Notes: generated by a model from the letters alone, not told the origin. Shown: positions 25,599-35,095, numbered from the stretch's first letter. The stretch is DNA of 57,643 nt from Paractinoplanes aksuensis (GCF_024137025.1 NZ_JAMYJR010000036.1:1-57643); one strand, 5' to 3'. Numbers and translations are program-made.

Positions 25599-28289
25599 AT
25601 GAACCCGTACGGCGAACCGCAGTCTTCGCGTGCCCGGGCCCGGGTGCCCGGGCCCGGGAACTCAGCGCCCGACGACGACCAGTCCTCCTATCGCCCGGCG
25701 CCGGACGCCTACCGCCGGGGTGCCGGCGGTCGTGCCTCCGTGGGGTCGGCCCCGGCCGGCAGTGCTTCCGTGGGCAGCGCGTCCGTGGGGTCGGCTCGTG
25801 TCGGCGCCCGGGCTTCGGTCGGGGCCGCCGCGCCGGTTCGCGGCACCGGGCCGGTCGCGCGCGCGGCCGTACGCCCGGGCCCGCCGGCCCGTACGCCCGA
25901 TGACGAGGGCAGCATCGGCGGCGGTGGCCGGTCGGGCGGCGGCAAGGACAAGTCGAAGGCGGCCAAGCGCCGCCGTCGCACGAACATCCTGACCGCGGCC
26001 GCGGCGGTGCTGGTCATCATGCTCGGCGCCGGTGTGGTCGGCGGCACCTACTTCTTCGACGACGTCGATCTGCCCTCGCCGGTCAGCGAGGACCAGTCGA
26101 ACGTGATCCTCGACACGAAGGGCGCGGTGCTGGCCAAGCTCGGCGAGCAGAACCGCACGGTCGTGCCCGAGGCCCAGATCAACAAGGTCGTCGAGCACGC
26201 GGTCGCGGCGGCCGAGGACAAGAACTTCTACAAGCACCACGGCATCGACATGAAGGGCATCGTCCGCGCCGCGTGGAACAACTTCACCGGTGGCGACCAG
26301 CAGGGTGCGTCGACGATCACCCAGCAGTACGCCCGGCACGCGGCCGACCTCAAGGACATCAGCTACAACCGCAAGCTCCGCGAAGCCGTGATCGCCCGCA
26401 AGATGGAGGGCAAGTACAACAAAGACCAGATCATGGGCATGTACTTGAACTACATCTACCTGGGCCGCGGTCTGTACGGCATTCAGGCGGCGGCGCAGGG
26501 CTACTTCGGCAAGTCGGTGACCACGAAGGCCGGTCAGAAGAACGCCATCACGCCGTACGAGGCCGCGGTGCTCGCCTCGATCATCAAGCAGCCGGAGCCC
26601 ACGGCCACGCACAAGGGCTACGACCCGACCATCAACCCGACCGACGCCAAGGCGCGGTGGGAGTACACGATGGCCAACATGCTCGAGATGGGCTGGATCT
26701 CCCAGGACGTCTACAACAAGCGCAAGTACCCGACGGTCAAGAAGGCCGCCAAGAGCAGCGCCACCAAGGGCGTGGACGGCAAGCCGGTCGGCATGATCAT
26801 GCGGCACGTGCGGGCCGAGCTGGCCGAGATGGGCATCAGCGAGCAGGAGTTCGACAAGGGCGGCCTGACCGTCACCACGACGATCGACCCGGTCGTGCAG
26901 AAGGCGGCCGAGGAGGCGGGCTCGCGCAAGAGCGAGAGCTCCCCCATGAACGACAAGCCGGCCACGTACCAGGCGGCGGTGATCGGCATCGACCCGAAGA
27001 CCGGGCGCGTGCTCGGCTACTACGGCGGTGACGACCCGACCGGCATCGACTACGGCGGCTACATGCGCGGCGACACGTTGAAGATCGACGGCGGCCAGTC
27101 GCCCGGCTCGACGTTCAAGATCTACACGCTGGCCGCGGCGCTGCGGGAGGACATCTCCTTCAAGACGCGCTGGGACGGCACGAAGCTGCGCCCGAACGGC
27201 ACGAAGATCAGCAACGCCGGCGCCGACCCGGGCACGGTCTGCAAGGGCCAGATCAAGCGGTGTGACCTCGAGACGGCGACGATCAAGTCGTACAACTTCC
27301 CGTTCTACTGGATCGCCGACGGCATCGGCCGCGACAAGGTGATCGCGGCCGCCCGTGACGCCGGCGTCGGCCACATGTACACCGACGACGGCAAGTTGGT
27401 CGACCTGAACAAGACCGACAAAGAGACCTGGACGAAGAAGGGCTACTTCGACAACGAGGTCGCCTTCGGCCAGTACCGCGTCGTGCCGCTGGAGCACGCC
27501 GAGGGTGTCGCCACGATCGTCGGCGGCGGCGTCCACCACGACGCCCACTTCATCCGCTCGGTGTCGCGGGTCGATCCCGACACGGGCCAGAAGTCGATCG
27601 TCGGCAGCGAGAAGATCGACGGCAAAGAGGTCTTCAACCCCGACCAGATGTCGAACCTCCAGTCCGTGATGAAGGAGATCGTCGAGGTCGACGACCGCGA
27701 TCTGCGCAACGGCCAGGAGGGCATCGCCAAGTCCGGCACCTGGGAGTTCAAGGAGGGCAGCGGTGACACCTGGTTCGTCGGTGGCATGCCGCAACTCGCC
27801 GCGACCGTCTGGGTCGGCGGGGCCAAGAACAAGGTCGAGCTGAAGGAAGCCAACGGCCGGGACATGTTCGGCGCCGGCACGCCGTCGCGGATCTGGAAGA
27901 AGTTCCTGGACGCCGTGATCAAGGCGAAGGACCTGGAACGCGAGGACTTCCCGCGACGCGTCGAGACCGGCAACCCGGACAGCTCCTTCGCCAACGGCCA
28001 GGCCGCGCCGCCTCCGCCGCAGAACCAGCCGGACAACAACAACGACGGCTGCGTGCTCGACTTCATCTGCGGGCCGGACGGGAACAACGGCAACAACGGT
28101 GGTGGCAACAACGGCGGCGGCAACAACGGCGGCGGGAACAACAACGGCGGCGGTGACCCCGACGACGGTGACAACCCGGACGACGGTGGGGGCAACCCGG
28201 AGGACGGCACCAATCCCGACAACGGCAACAACCCCGTACCACCGGCCAGCCCCGGCCAGACGGGCGAGCCCGAGAACGACGGTGACTAG
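25599..28289 (+). CDS. ponA: Bifunctional penicillin-binding protein, class A
   Basis: An 896-residue peptidoglycan polymerase and crosslinking enzyme. A 125-residue cytosolic tail rich in Ala/Arg/Gly precedes one transmembrane helix (about 128-152). The GT51 glycosyltransferase domain has the catalytic EDKNFYKHHG (about 205) and GASTITQQYAR. The transpeptidase has the acyl serine in SPGSTFK (about 503), SYN (about 562) and KSGT (about 710). The extracellular tail is a Gly/Asn run followed by a Pro/Asp-rich end. I start at the ATG at 25599, since sequence upstream of it lacks family similarity. It corresponds to ponA1 (Rv0050), next to DUF5318 and the GT87 gene. Confidence 0.94.
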   Translation: MNPYGEPQSSRARARVPGPGNSAPDDDQSSYRPAPDAYRRGAGGRASVGSAPAGSASVGSASVGSARVGARASVGAAAPVRGTGPVARAAVRPGPPARTPDDEGSIGGGGRSGGGKDKSKAAKRRRRTNILTAAAAVLVIMLGAGVVGGTYFFDDVDLPSPVSEDQSNVILDTKGAVLAKLGEQNRTVVPEAQINKVVEHAVAAAEDKNFYKHHGIDMKGIVRAAWNNFTGGDQQGASTITQQYARHAADLKDISYNRKLREAVIARKMEGKYNKDQIMGMYLNYIYLGRGLYGIQAAAQGYFGKSVTTKAGQKNAITPYEAAVLASIIKQPEPTATHKGYDPTINPTDAKARWEYTMANMLEMGWISQDVYNKRKYPTVKKAAKSSATKGVDGKPVGMIMRHVRAELAEMGISEQEFDKGGLTVTTTIDPVVQKAAEEAGSRKSESSPMNDKPATYQAAVIGIDPKTGRVLGYYGGDDPTGIDYGGYMRGDTLKIDGGQSPGSTFKIYTLAAALREDISFKTRWDGTKLRPNGTKISNAGADPGTVCKGQIKRCDLETATIKSYNFPFYWIADGIGRDKVIAAARDAGVGHMYTDDGKLVDLNKTDKETWTKKGYFDNEVAFGQYRVVPLEHAEGVATIVGGGVHHDAHFIRSVSRVDPDTGQKSIVGSEKIDGKEVFNPDQMSNLQSVMKEIVEVDDRDLRNGQEGIAKSGTWEFKEGSGDTWFVGGMPQLAATVWVGGAKNKVELKEANGRDMFGAGTPSRIWKKFLDAVIKAKDLEREDFPRRVETGNPDSSFANGQAAPPPPQNQPDNNNDGCVLDFICGPDGNNGNNGGGNNGGGNNGGGNNNGGGDPDDGDNPDDGGGNPEDGTNPDNGNNPVPPASPGQTGEPENDGD

Positions 28290-28346
28290 CTTTTCGGTCC
28301 AGGTCGTTTCGAGCCCCCGGCGTGAAGTACGGCATGATGCCATGAC

Positions 28347-29882
28347 ATGAGCACGAATCCGTCAGACGACGTGGACCGCCCTGACAAGCCGAGCGCGCCC
28401 GCGACGTCGGACGGATTCGTGCGCGGCCTGTCCGAGGCCATCGGCGGCCCGCTCGGTTCGCACGCGGTGCGGCCCGAGGCCCGGCGGGGGCGCTTCTGGA
28501 CGGCGCCGCGGATCATCCTCGCGCTGATCTGCATGACGCTGGCGTTCTCATGGGTCCAGAAGTCGCCGTGCCAGAGCGGCGACTGGCAGCAGAACGTCCA
28601 GTACACGCGGTTCTGCTACACCGACGTACTGGCGCTGTACTACGCGGAGCACCTCAACGAGGGCGCCGTGCCGTACAAGGACTGGCCGGTGGAGTACCCC
28701 GTCGTCACGGGCTATTTCATGGGCGCGCTCGGGCTGCCGATCCACGCGTACGGCGAGTCCCACCCCGAGATCAACCAGGGCACCTGGTTCTACAACATCA
28801 ACGCGGTCGTTCTCTCCGCGTTGGCGGTGGCCACGGCCGCCGTGATCCTGGCCCTCCGGCGACGTCGGCCCTGGGATGCGGCGATCTTCGCGGTGTCGCC
28901 GATCATTTTCTTCACGGCCACGGTCAACTGGGACTTCCTGGCCATCGGTCTGGCCGCGGCCGGGCTCTATCTGTGGGCGAAGAAGCATCCGGCCTGGGCC
29001 GGGGTGTTCCTGGGGCTGGGCGGGGCGGCCAAACTGTGGCCGCTGTTCATCCTCGGGCCGCTGCTGGTCCTCGCCTTACGCTCCAAAGCCATGCGCTCGT
29101 GGGGCGCGGCCATGGCCACGGCGGTGGTGAGCTGGGCGGTGGTCAACTTCCCGGTCTTCTTCTGGTACCACGAAAGCTGGCTGCGCTTCTTCCGGCTCAA
29201 CAGCGATCGGCCGATCGACTGGGGAACGCTCTGGTACATCGGGCGCTACCTCGACGGCAAGTGGAACACGGGCGCCGCGGGTGATCAGGGGCCCTTCCAA
29301 TGGCTCAGTGATCATGTGCCGACTCTCAACCTGGTTTCGTACGCGTTGTTCGGCCTCGCCTGCGCCGCGATCGGCCTGCTGGCCTGGCTGGCGCCCCGCC
29401 GCCCCCGGGTCGCTCAGCTGGCGTTCCTCGTCGTGGCCGCCTTCCTGATCACCAGCAAGGTGTGGTCGCAGCAGTACGTGCTGTGGCTGCTCCCGCTGAT
29501 CGTGCTGGCGCGGCCGCGGTGGGGCGCGATCATCGCCTGGACGGTGGCCGAGTTCGGCTACTTCACGGCCTTCTACGCCGAGCTGATGGGCGCGAACGGC
29601 AAGCCGGTCATCCCCGAGGGCACGTTCGTGCTGGCCTCGACGCTGCGCCTGGTCACGGTCGTGATCCTGTGCGGCCTGGTGATCCGCGAGATCTGGAAGC
29701 CGGAGCTGGACGCCGTCCGCCAGAGCTATGACGACGACCCCGACGGCGGCCCGCTGAACGGCCCGGACGCGCCCTGGATCGCCACCCTGCGACGCACGTT
29801 CCGGGTCGACCGCTCCCCCGCTGCTCCTCCGGCGCCGGTCGATCCGCCCCCGCCCACCGACCAGACCGTCGTCAAGGTCTGA
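28347..29882 (+). CDS. GT87-type polytopic glycosyltransferase
   Basis: A 511-residue membrane protein with about 10 hydrophobic helices, resembling the DUF2029/GT87 polyprenyl-phosphate-mannose-dependent mannosyltransferases and the Rv0051 product, which also follows ponA1. The first periplasmic loop has acidic and aromatic motifs (YTDVLALYYAEHL, DWPVEYPVVTGYFMG) typical of GT-C enzymes. Later segments include GGAAKLWPLFILGPLL and SKVWSQQYVLWLLPLIVLA. A 60-residue Pro-rich cytosolic tail ends the protein. The acceptor is probably a lipid-linked or cell-wall glycan (inference). Four ATGs crowd the start; I chose the one in frame. Confidence 0.82.
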   Translation: MSTNPSDDVDRPDKPSAPATSDGFVRGLSEAIGGPLGSHAVRPEARRGRFWTAPRIILALICMTLAFSWVQKSPCQSGDWQQNVQYTRFCYTDVLALYYAEHLNEGAVPYKDWPVEYPVVTGYFMGALGLPIHAYGESHPEINQGTWFYNINAVVLSALAVATAAVILALRRRRPWDAAIFAVSPIIFFTATVNWDFLAIGLAAAGLYLWAKKHPAWAGVFLGLGGAAKLWPLFILGPLLVLALRSKAMRSWGAAMATAVVSWAVVNFPVFFWYHESWLRFFRLNSDRPIDWGTLWYIGRYLDGKWNTGAAGDQGPFQWLSDHVPTLNLVSYALFGLACAAIGLLAWLAPRRPRVAQLAFLVVAAFLITSKVWSQQYVLWLLPLIVLARPRWGAIIAWTVAEFGYFTAFYAELMGANGKPVIPEGTFVLASTLRLVTVVILCGLVIREIWKPELDAVRQSYDDDPDGGPLNGPDAPWIATLRRTFRVDRSPAAPPAPVDPPPPTDQTVVKV

Positions 29883-29889
29883 CCCCTCG

Positions 29890-30444
29890 TCACAGCAGCC
29901 GGCCGTTGCCGGTCGGCTGTCGTGGCCGGCCGGACCAGCGTCTCTGCTCAGTCGAGTACGTATAGCGGCCGTCCTCCAACTGCTCGGCGAACACGGTCAC
30001 CGCGGCGACCCAGGACGGGGGCCTGAACGGTGTACGGATCGTCCGGTACGTCGTCCCAGCGGTGCACCGCCGAGTGGCTCGTGCGGGGCACCCCGCAGAC
30101 GACGAACAGGTAGGAGCCGTCGTAGCGCACCACCGGCAGCCACTCGGGCCACCAGCGCATTAACTCCTCGGTCAGCTCGATCAGCCGGGCCGGTACTTCA
30201 GGGCGTCCGTCAACGACAGCAGCTCCCACGGCCCGGCTCCCATGGTGGTGCCGGGAACATCCGGGACCACGCCGTCGTGCCAGCTCCACCACTGTCGCGT
30301 TTCGACCGGTAGGACCAAGCCGGTGGAAGCTTCCACGGCATCGAGTTCGTCCGTGGTCAGCCCGGCCCGCAGGTGATCGACGACCGGTGACTGGTGCCTC
30401 AGCCAGGCGGCCCGTAACCGCTCGAACACGTCAACGGCGATCAT
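29890..30444 (-). pseudogene. SMI1/KNR4 (SUKH) family gene with two frameshifts
   Basis: Three minus-strand segments together give one SMI1/KNR4 protein of about 184 residues. From the ATG at 30444, the frame encodes LTTDELDAVEASTGLVLPVE, RQWWSWHDGV and PWELLSLTDAL, then hits a stop at 30181. The next frame encodes LIELTEELMRWWPEWLPVV, DGSYLFVVCGVP and VHRWDD. The original frame resumes with PSWVAAVTVFAEQLEDGRYTY and ends at 29890. The first shift looks like a 1-base loss around 30181-30193. The second is a 1-base gain in the G5 run at 30017-30021. The pair compensates. SUKH proteins are often immunity factors. It may be a recent pseudogene or carry two sequencing errors. Confidence 0.8.
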
Positions 30445-30579
30445 GGCTGTTTTCTTCGGTGGCTTTCTTCGGCGGCGTGAGCAGGCTGCCGTCCTGGCCT
30501 CATCCACTGCTCCCCTGAGCTGCTGCAGGCCCGCATTGTGGGTCGCGGCGCCGCGTTCCTCGGTGTCGGCGCCATGAGG

Positions 30580-32880
30580 TCAGCGGAGGTGGAAGACGAC
30601 TGCGTCGTCCAGGTCTTCGCGGCGGATGCCCAGGGCGTCGACCGGGATGTCGCCGGCCCGTTCCCAAGGTGTGCCCGCGGCGTCGGCGCGGATCAGCAGC
30701 ACCCGGTCGACGTTGATCGAGCGGAGGTATTCGATGCTGGCGGCGTCGGGGAACGTCTGGACCTTGGCCCGCAGCTCGACCTGATGGGCGGCGCCGAATC
30801 CGCCTGCGCCATTGGCCAGCGGCTGGAAGCGGGTGGTCGACCACAGCACCACCGAATGGTCGGTGAGGGCGGTGGTCGGCAGCACCAGCATCGGGCCACT
30901 GACCGTGCGCATGGCCGCGGGCTGGGCCGGGGCCACCGGATGCGCGGTCGCGTTCCAGCCCTCGAAGAGAACCAGCATCAGCGGTACGAAGGTGGCCAGC
31001 CGCAGCCAGGGGCCGGGCCACGGCGGGATGCGCTGCTCGGACAGGTGCTCGGCGCGACGCACGAACTCGGCCACCGCGCCCGCGGCCAGGATCGCCAGCA
31101 GCAGCGTTGCCCAGAGCATGAGCCGGCCGGGGATGCGCAGGCCCAACGAGCCGGGCAGGTGCCCGAACAGCGGCAGATAGGTGTAGCGGCCCTCGTAGAA
31201 GTTGGTGCCCAGGGTCAGCACGATCGTGCCGGCCAGGGCCGCGAGCAGCAGCAGGCGTTGCCGCAGGGTCCAGATCGAGAAGGCCAGCCCGGCCAGGGCC
31301 AGCGCGTAGAGCACGAACCCGGGGAGCAGGGCCATCTCGGCCGGCCAGCCGAGCGAGGCCCGCGGCACCTCGTGCGGAGCGCCCCAGATGCGGGACTCGG
31401 CCGGGCCGATCAGCAGGCTGCGCAAGGGTGGTGAGAAGAAGGCGATCTCGGTGCCGGCCGGGCCGGTGTCGGGCACCCGGAAGTACGGGATGGCGAGCAG
31501 TCCGCTGAAGCTGGCCAGGAACAGCGTGCCCGCCGTGTTGATGACCAGCAGCCGTGAGAGCGCCGCGCGCTCGGCCGGGCGGCGCAGGAAACGGATCGGC
31601 ACGGCCAGCAGGAACACGACCACGACCAGGCCGAGGACGTAGAGGAACGGGACGCCGAGCGAGAAACCGAGGCTGACCTGCCACGAGGCGACGATCCAGC
31701 CCACCGCGGCCCAGCCCGTGCGGCGCTGGTCGGGGCGCAGGCCGCGGCGCAGCGAGAAGCCGTGCCCGCGGGCCAGCATGGCCAGCGCGAGCGGGATGCC
31801 GCCGGCCGAGATGATGTCGAGGTGTCCCTCCTGGGCGAGGCGCCAGGGGGCGAACGCGAAGGCGACGGCGGCCACCGCGGCGCCCGTGCGGCCGGCGCCG
31901 AGCTGGCGGACCAGGGCGTAGCCGCCGACCAGCAGCAGGGCGTGGGCCAGCACGAAGAGGATGTTGTAGCGCAGGATCGCCGCGGCCGGTCCCTCGCCGA
32001 TCATGCCGGTCGGCGCGTAACCGAGCAGACTGCTGCCGAAGGCGTAGGCGTCGGTCAGCGGATAGAAGATGTTGGACTGCCACAGCTGGACCGGGTTGGT
32101 CATCAGGGTGTGGCCGACCCAGGCGACCTGCCAGGCCTGGCGGGACGGGTCCCAGATGTCCTGCGGGAGCGTGTGCATCGGGTAGCGCAGGGTGGGCCAG
32201 GTGAGGGCGGCCGACATCAGCAGGGCGATGTAGGTGACCAGTGCGTACTCGTGGACCAGCGAGCGGGCGAACCGGCGGGTGCCGCGGCGGAACCAGCCGG
32301 GTGGCCGCTCAGCGGTGGCGGCGAAGGCGCGGAACGGGTCGGGCGGGGTGCCGGGGGGCCGCTCGGTCGGGAACGGCTCGGACCGCTTCTTGGTCTCTTG
32401 TGGAGCATCGACGGTCTTGGCCGCGTCGTTCTTGAGCGAGTCACCCTTGGCCGGCTCGGTCTTGGCCGCTTCACCCTTGGCCGCTTCACCCTTGGCCGGG
32501 TCGACCTTGGGCAGGTCGGTTTTGGTCGGGTCGGTCTTGGGCTGGGTTGCCGCTGTGCCGGCCATCTGGCCCTGGTCGCTGGGCGTAGCGCTCTTGGGCC
32601 GGCCCGCGACGGCACCCGGCGAGGCCTTGGCGTCGCTCGGCGCTGTGCTCTCTTGAGCCGGCGGGCCGGCCTGAGCCGGAACGGCGGACGCAGCTCGGGA
32701 CCGCCGGCGCAGCCAGCCGCGCCGGCGCTCGGCCTTCTCGACGAACTTCGGCGCCTCGCTGGTCGCCGTGGTCGTGGCTTTGTCGTTTGTGGAGGTGGTG
32801 CTGGGCGCGGACGGGCGCAACGGCTCGGCGGAAGGTGGAGCCGGCGGGGCGGGGGACGGCCCCGGCTGCTCGGTGGTCAT
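30580..32880 (-). CDS. Polytopic membrane protein, probable GT-C glycosyltransferase
   Basis: A 766-residue protein. Residues 1-200 are cytosolic and disordered, including a Lys/Pro/Ala repeat built on DPTKTDLPKVDPAKGEAAK. About 11 hydrophobic helices follow, then a C-terminal extracytoplasmic domain of about 190 residues. The first large loop contains DIWDPSRQAWQVAWVGH and YPLTDAYAFGSSLLGYAP; a later segment reads FAFAPWRLAQEGHLDIIS. These are typical of uncharacterised GT-C-fold sugar transferases. The ATG at 32880 follows GGAGAGG. It lies 22 bp downstream of the endonuclease IV gene on the same strand. Donor and acceptor cannot be told. Confidence 0.75.
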   Translation of the reverse strand: MTTEQPGPSPAPPAPPSAEPLRPSAPSTTSTNDKATTTATSEAPKFVEKAERRRGWLRRRSRAASAVPAQAGPPAQESTAPSDAKASPGAVAGRPKSATPSDQGQMAGTAATQPKTDPTKTDLPKVDPAKGEAAKGEAAKTEPAKGDSLKNDAAKTVDAPQETKKRSEPFPTERPPGTPPDPFRAFAATAERPPGWFRRGTRRFARSLVHEYALVTYIALLMSAALTWPTLRYPMHTLPQDIWDPSRQAWQVAWVGHTLMTNPVQLWQSNIFYPLTDAYAFGSSLLGYAPTGMIGEGPAAAILRYNILFVLAHALLLVGGYALVRQLGAGRTGAAVAAVAFAFAPWRLAQEGHLDIISAGGIPLALAMLARGHGFSLRRGLRPDQRRTGWAAVGWIVASWQVSLGFSLGVPFLYVLGLVVVVFLLAVPIRFLRRPAERAALSRLLVINTAGTLFLASFSGLLAIPYFRVPDTGPAGTEIAFFSPPLRSLLIGPAESRIWGAPHEVPRASLGWPAEMALLPGFVLYALALAGLAFSIWTLRQRLLLLAALAGTIVLTLGTNFYEGRYTYLPLFGHLPGSLGLRIPGRLMLWATLLLAILAAGAVAEFVRRAEHLSEQRIPPWPGPWLRLATFVPLMLVLFEGWNATAHPVAPAQPAAMRTVSGPMLVLPTTALTDHSVVLWSTTRFQPLANGAGGFGAAHQVELRAKVQTFPDAASIEYLRSINVDRVLLIRADAAGTPWERAGDIPVDALGIRREDLDDAVVFHLR

Positions 32881-32902
32881 GACCCTCTCCCCGTGCGGCG
32901 TG

Positions 32903-33679
32903 TCACCGGCCGGTCCGCTCCCGCAGGAGCGTGATGTCGGCCGTCTGTCCTTCGGCGCCGCCCGGCGTCTCGACGACGGCCGGCGCACCGGCGGCCCGGA
33001 TCGCGGCCACGATGAGTTCCGGGTCGATCTTGCCATTGCCGAGGTTGTCGTGCCTGTCCTGCCCGGAGTCGAACCCGCCCTTGGAATCGTTGGCGTGGAT
33101 CAGGTCGATGCGGCCGGTGATCGCCTTGACCCGGTCGACGACGCCGACCAGATCTTCACCGCCGGCGAAGGCGTGACACGTGTCGAGGCAGAAACCGGCG
33201 CCGAAGGAGCCCACCGCCTCCCACAGCCGGGCCAGGTCGTCGAAGCGGCGGGCGCACGCGTTGTCGCCACCGGCCGTGTTCTCGATCAGGATCGGCAGTG
33301 GCAGGCCACCGTCGGATTCCGCGTATTCGAAGGCCTTGCGCCAGTTGTCGAAGCCGGCCGCGATGTCGGCCCCCTTGCCCACGTGGCCGCCGTGCACGAT
33401 CAGGCCCTTGGCCCCCAGCTCGGCCGCGGCCTTGGCATGGGCCATGAGCAGCTTGCGGCTCGGGATGCGGATGCGGTTGTTGGGCGAGGCGACGTTGACG
33501 ATGTAGGGCGCGTGGATATAGACGTCGACCTCGGCATCGCGCAGCGCGGCCGCATCCGCCCGCGGTTGGGGGGTCTTGTAACCCTGCGGGTCGGTCAGGA
33601 AGAACTGCACGGCCTCGGCCCCACGGGCGGCGGCCTCTTCCAACGGGGAAGCGGGATCGACATGGGCTCCGATGCGCAT
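32903..33679 (-). CDS. nfo: Endonuclease IV (AP endonuclease family 2)
   Basis: A 258-residue TIM-barrel metalloenzyme that cleaves DNA 5' of abasic sites in base-excision repair. Zinc-binding and active-site motifs are intact: IHAPYIVNVASPN, IVHGGHVGKG, LIENTAGG, FCLDTCHAF, LIHANDSKG, and DRHDNLGNGKID near the C-terminus. Length is slightly below the E. coli enzyme, as usual in actinobacteria. It is followed closely by the GT-C membrane protein gene. Confidence 0.93.
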   Translation of the reverse strand: MRIGAHVDPASPLEEAAARGAEAVQFFLTDPQGYKTPQPRADAAALRDAEVDVYIHAPYIVNVASPNNRIRIPSRKLLMAHAKAAAELGAKGLIVHGGHVGKGADIAAGFDNWRKAFEYAESDGGLPLPILIENTAGGDNACARRFDDLARLWEAVGSFGAGFCLDTCHAFAGGEDLVGVVDRVKAITGRIDLIHANDSKGGFDSGQDRHDNLGNGKIDPELIVAAIRAAGAPAVVETPGGAEGQTADITLLRERTGR

Positions 33680-33809
33680 GGGACGAGACTACGACGCGGG
33701 TCCGACAGTTTGCTCCGCGCGTCACCGCCTCTCGGCGGGCGTCGTTAGCTCCATTGATCACATTTGACCGATACCGGCCCGCGGGCCGGGGCGACGTGGG
33801 AGATGGTGC

Positions 33810-34802
33810 ATGTCTCGGCAGGTCCGACAGCGGGTGACGGCGATCGTGCTGGGCGGTCTGATCTTCGGTGTGCCCATGCTGGCGATCGGCTCGGCCCGGG
33901 CGGATCCGATCCCCGAGGGCGACCGGGCGGTGACGTTCTCGGGCAACGGGATGTTCAGCGTCTCGTGCAGCTCGCGGCCGAGCACCGAGTCGATGACGGT
34001 GCCGGCGGAGAGCACGATCCGGGTCGTGAACCAGACCGGGTACGCCGCGGAACTGCTGCTCGGCGGTGACACCAGGGGCACCGTGCCGGACGACTCCTCG
34101 ACCGACGTGATCTTCCGGCGGGGCACCACGTCGGTGGCGCTGCGGCCGAACTGCGCGATCGGTGACGACCCCACGCCGATGATGGTCACGGCGTCGCCGT
34201 CGGCCTCGGCGGCGGGTCCGGCCGATTCCGATCAGGCGCGGCCCTCGTCGGCCGACGCGACGCCGATGTCGCTGGCGCCGGACGACGACGATCGGTCCCC
34301 GGCCGGATCCTCGGCTCCGGACGTCGCCCCGCCGGCCCAGCGTCCGTCCCGGGTCCGGCCCGCGACCACCCGGCCGGACCCGCCTCGCCAGCCGTCCCAG
34401 CACACCCACAGCTCGGGTCAGGCGACCACCACCGCCGCTCAGGCGATGCCCCACGGCACCGCGGCGACCACACCCAAGGCCAAGACCAAGAGCCTTCCCA
34501 GTACGGCGGGGAGCGCCGCGCCTGCCTTCGCCGGCATGCCGCCCGGCGACACCCCCACGCTGCTCCCCGGCGTACCAAATTTGGATCTTGACCCGGTGAC
34601 GGTGGGGACCGAGCCGCCTGCGCCCGCGCCCGTCCCGACCGTGATCGCCGCGGCCGAGCCGGTGGCCGCGCTGGAGCCGATGCGGGAGGGTAACCCGCTC
34701 GGCCTGCTGGCCCTGACCGCCGCCGTGTGTGTGGTCGGGGTAACAGTTGCCGCTATTCGGGCATTCGTGTCGCAACGTGCAAATCGGGCAGAGATCGCTT
34801 AG
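33810..34802 (+). CDS. Secreted, membrane-anchored Pro/Thr/Ala-rich protein
   Basis: A 330-residue protein with a signal peptide (RQRVTAIVLGGLIFGVPMLA, probable cleavage after AIGSARA). A compact domain of about 90 residues with two cysteines follows (SVSCSSRPS and ALRPNCAIG). Then come about 180 residues of Pro/Thr/Ser/Ala linker and a C-terminal transmembrane helix (LLALTAAVCVVGVTVAAI) with a short basic tail. The domain resembles secreted beta-sandwich modules with a VNQTGYAAELLLGG core. No function recognised. It is the last gene before the rpsF operon and is followed by a strong terminator. Confidence 0.8.
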   Translation: MSRQVRQRVTAIVLGGLIFGVPMLAIGSARADPIPEGDRAVTFSGNGMFSVSCSSRPSTESMTVPAESTIRVVNQTGYAAELLLGGDTRGTVPDDSSTDVIFRRGTTSVALRPNCAIGDDPTPMMVTASPSASAAGPADSDQARPSSADATPMSLAPDDDDRSPAGSSAPDVAPPAQRPSRVRPATTRPDPPRQPSQHTHSSGQATTTAAQAMPHGTAATTPKAKTKSLPSTAGSAAPAFAGMPPGDTPTLLPGVPNLDLDPVTVGTEPPAPAPVPTVIAAAEPVAALEPMREGNPLGLLALTAAVCVVGVTVAAIRAFVSQRANRAEIA

Positions 34803-34916
34803 TCTTCTCCCACAAGCTCCGCGGGGCGGCCGCGTCCAACCTCATCGGTGTGGTCGTTCCTCCCCAGGTCCCACCCAGCGAATGCGGACCGGACGCCCCG
34901 CGGCTCCACCAGGAAA

Positions 34917-34950
34917 GACCCCGCCCCACCCGGGCGGGGTCCTTCTTTTT
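34917..34950 (+). terminator. Rho-independent terminator
   Basis: A 10-bp perfect stem (GACCCCGCCC at 34917-34926 with its complement at 34932-34941), a 5-nt loop and then CTTCTTTTT. It ends transcription of the secreted-protein gene just before the rpsF promoter. Ten-base arms CCGCGGGGCG (34819-34828) and CGCCCCGCGG (34894-34903) upstream could form a larger structure in the same 3' UTR. Confidence 0.9.
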
Positions 34951-34976
34951 GGCCACGCAGTGGTGGTGGGTATGAT
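34949..34976 (+). promoter_or_regulatory. Promoter of the rpsF operon
   Basis: TTGGCC (34949-34954), a 16-bp spacer and a perfect TATGAT (34971-34976). Transcription would start near 34983, giving a leader of about 113 nt before rpsF. The -35 overlaps the U-tract of the upstream terminator. Confidence 0.7.
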
Positions 34977-34998
34977 TGCTCGGTTCGCAGAGTGACCG

Positions 34999-35027
34999 CC
35001 GTGGGCCAAGCCCCACGGTTTTCGTTT
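34999..35027 (+). promoter_or_regulatory. Hairpin with U-rich tail in the rpsF leader
   Basis: CCGTGGG (34999-35005) pairs with CCCACGG (35012-35018) and is followed by TTTTCGTTT. It lies about 16 nt after the predicted transcription start, so it could act as an attenuator or a 5' stabilising hairpin. Confidence 0.5.
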
Positions 35028-35041
35028 GCGAGCGACACAAG

Positions 35042-35088
35042 ACCTCCTGCCGCGGAGAGACCGCGGCCGTTCAGCCCACAGGAGGTGA
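35042..35088 (+). promoter_or_regulatory. S6:S18-binding rpsF leader, sequesters the SD
   Basis: ACCTCCTG (35042-35049) pairs with CAGGAGGT (35079-35086), which is the rpsF Shine-Dalgarno. Inside this P1 stem lies a second hairpin (CCGCGG at 35050-35055 with 35061-35066, loop AGAGA), then an unpaired CCG at 35067-35069. This is the architecture described for the rpsF mRNA leader bound by the S6:S18 protein complex, which mimics its 16S rRNA site. Binding would lock the SD and repress the operon that encodes both proteins. Confidence 0.8.
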
Positions 35089-35095
35089 GAACGTC

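Noticed and set aside
25662..28343. 893-codon minus-strand frame opposite the PBP gene
   Set aside because: Antisense shadow of a high-GC gene whose plus-strand product has all family motifs.
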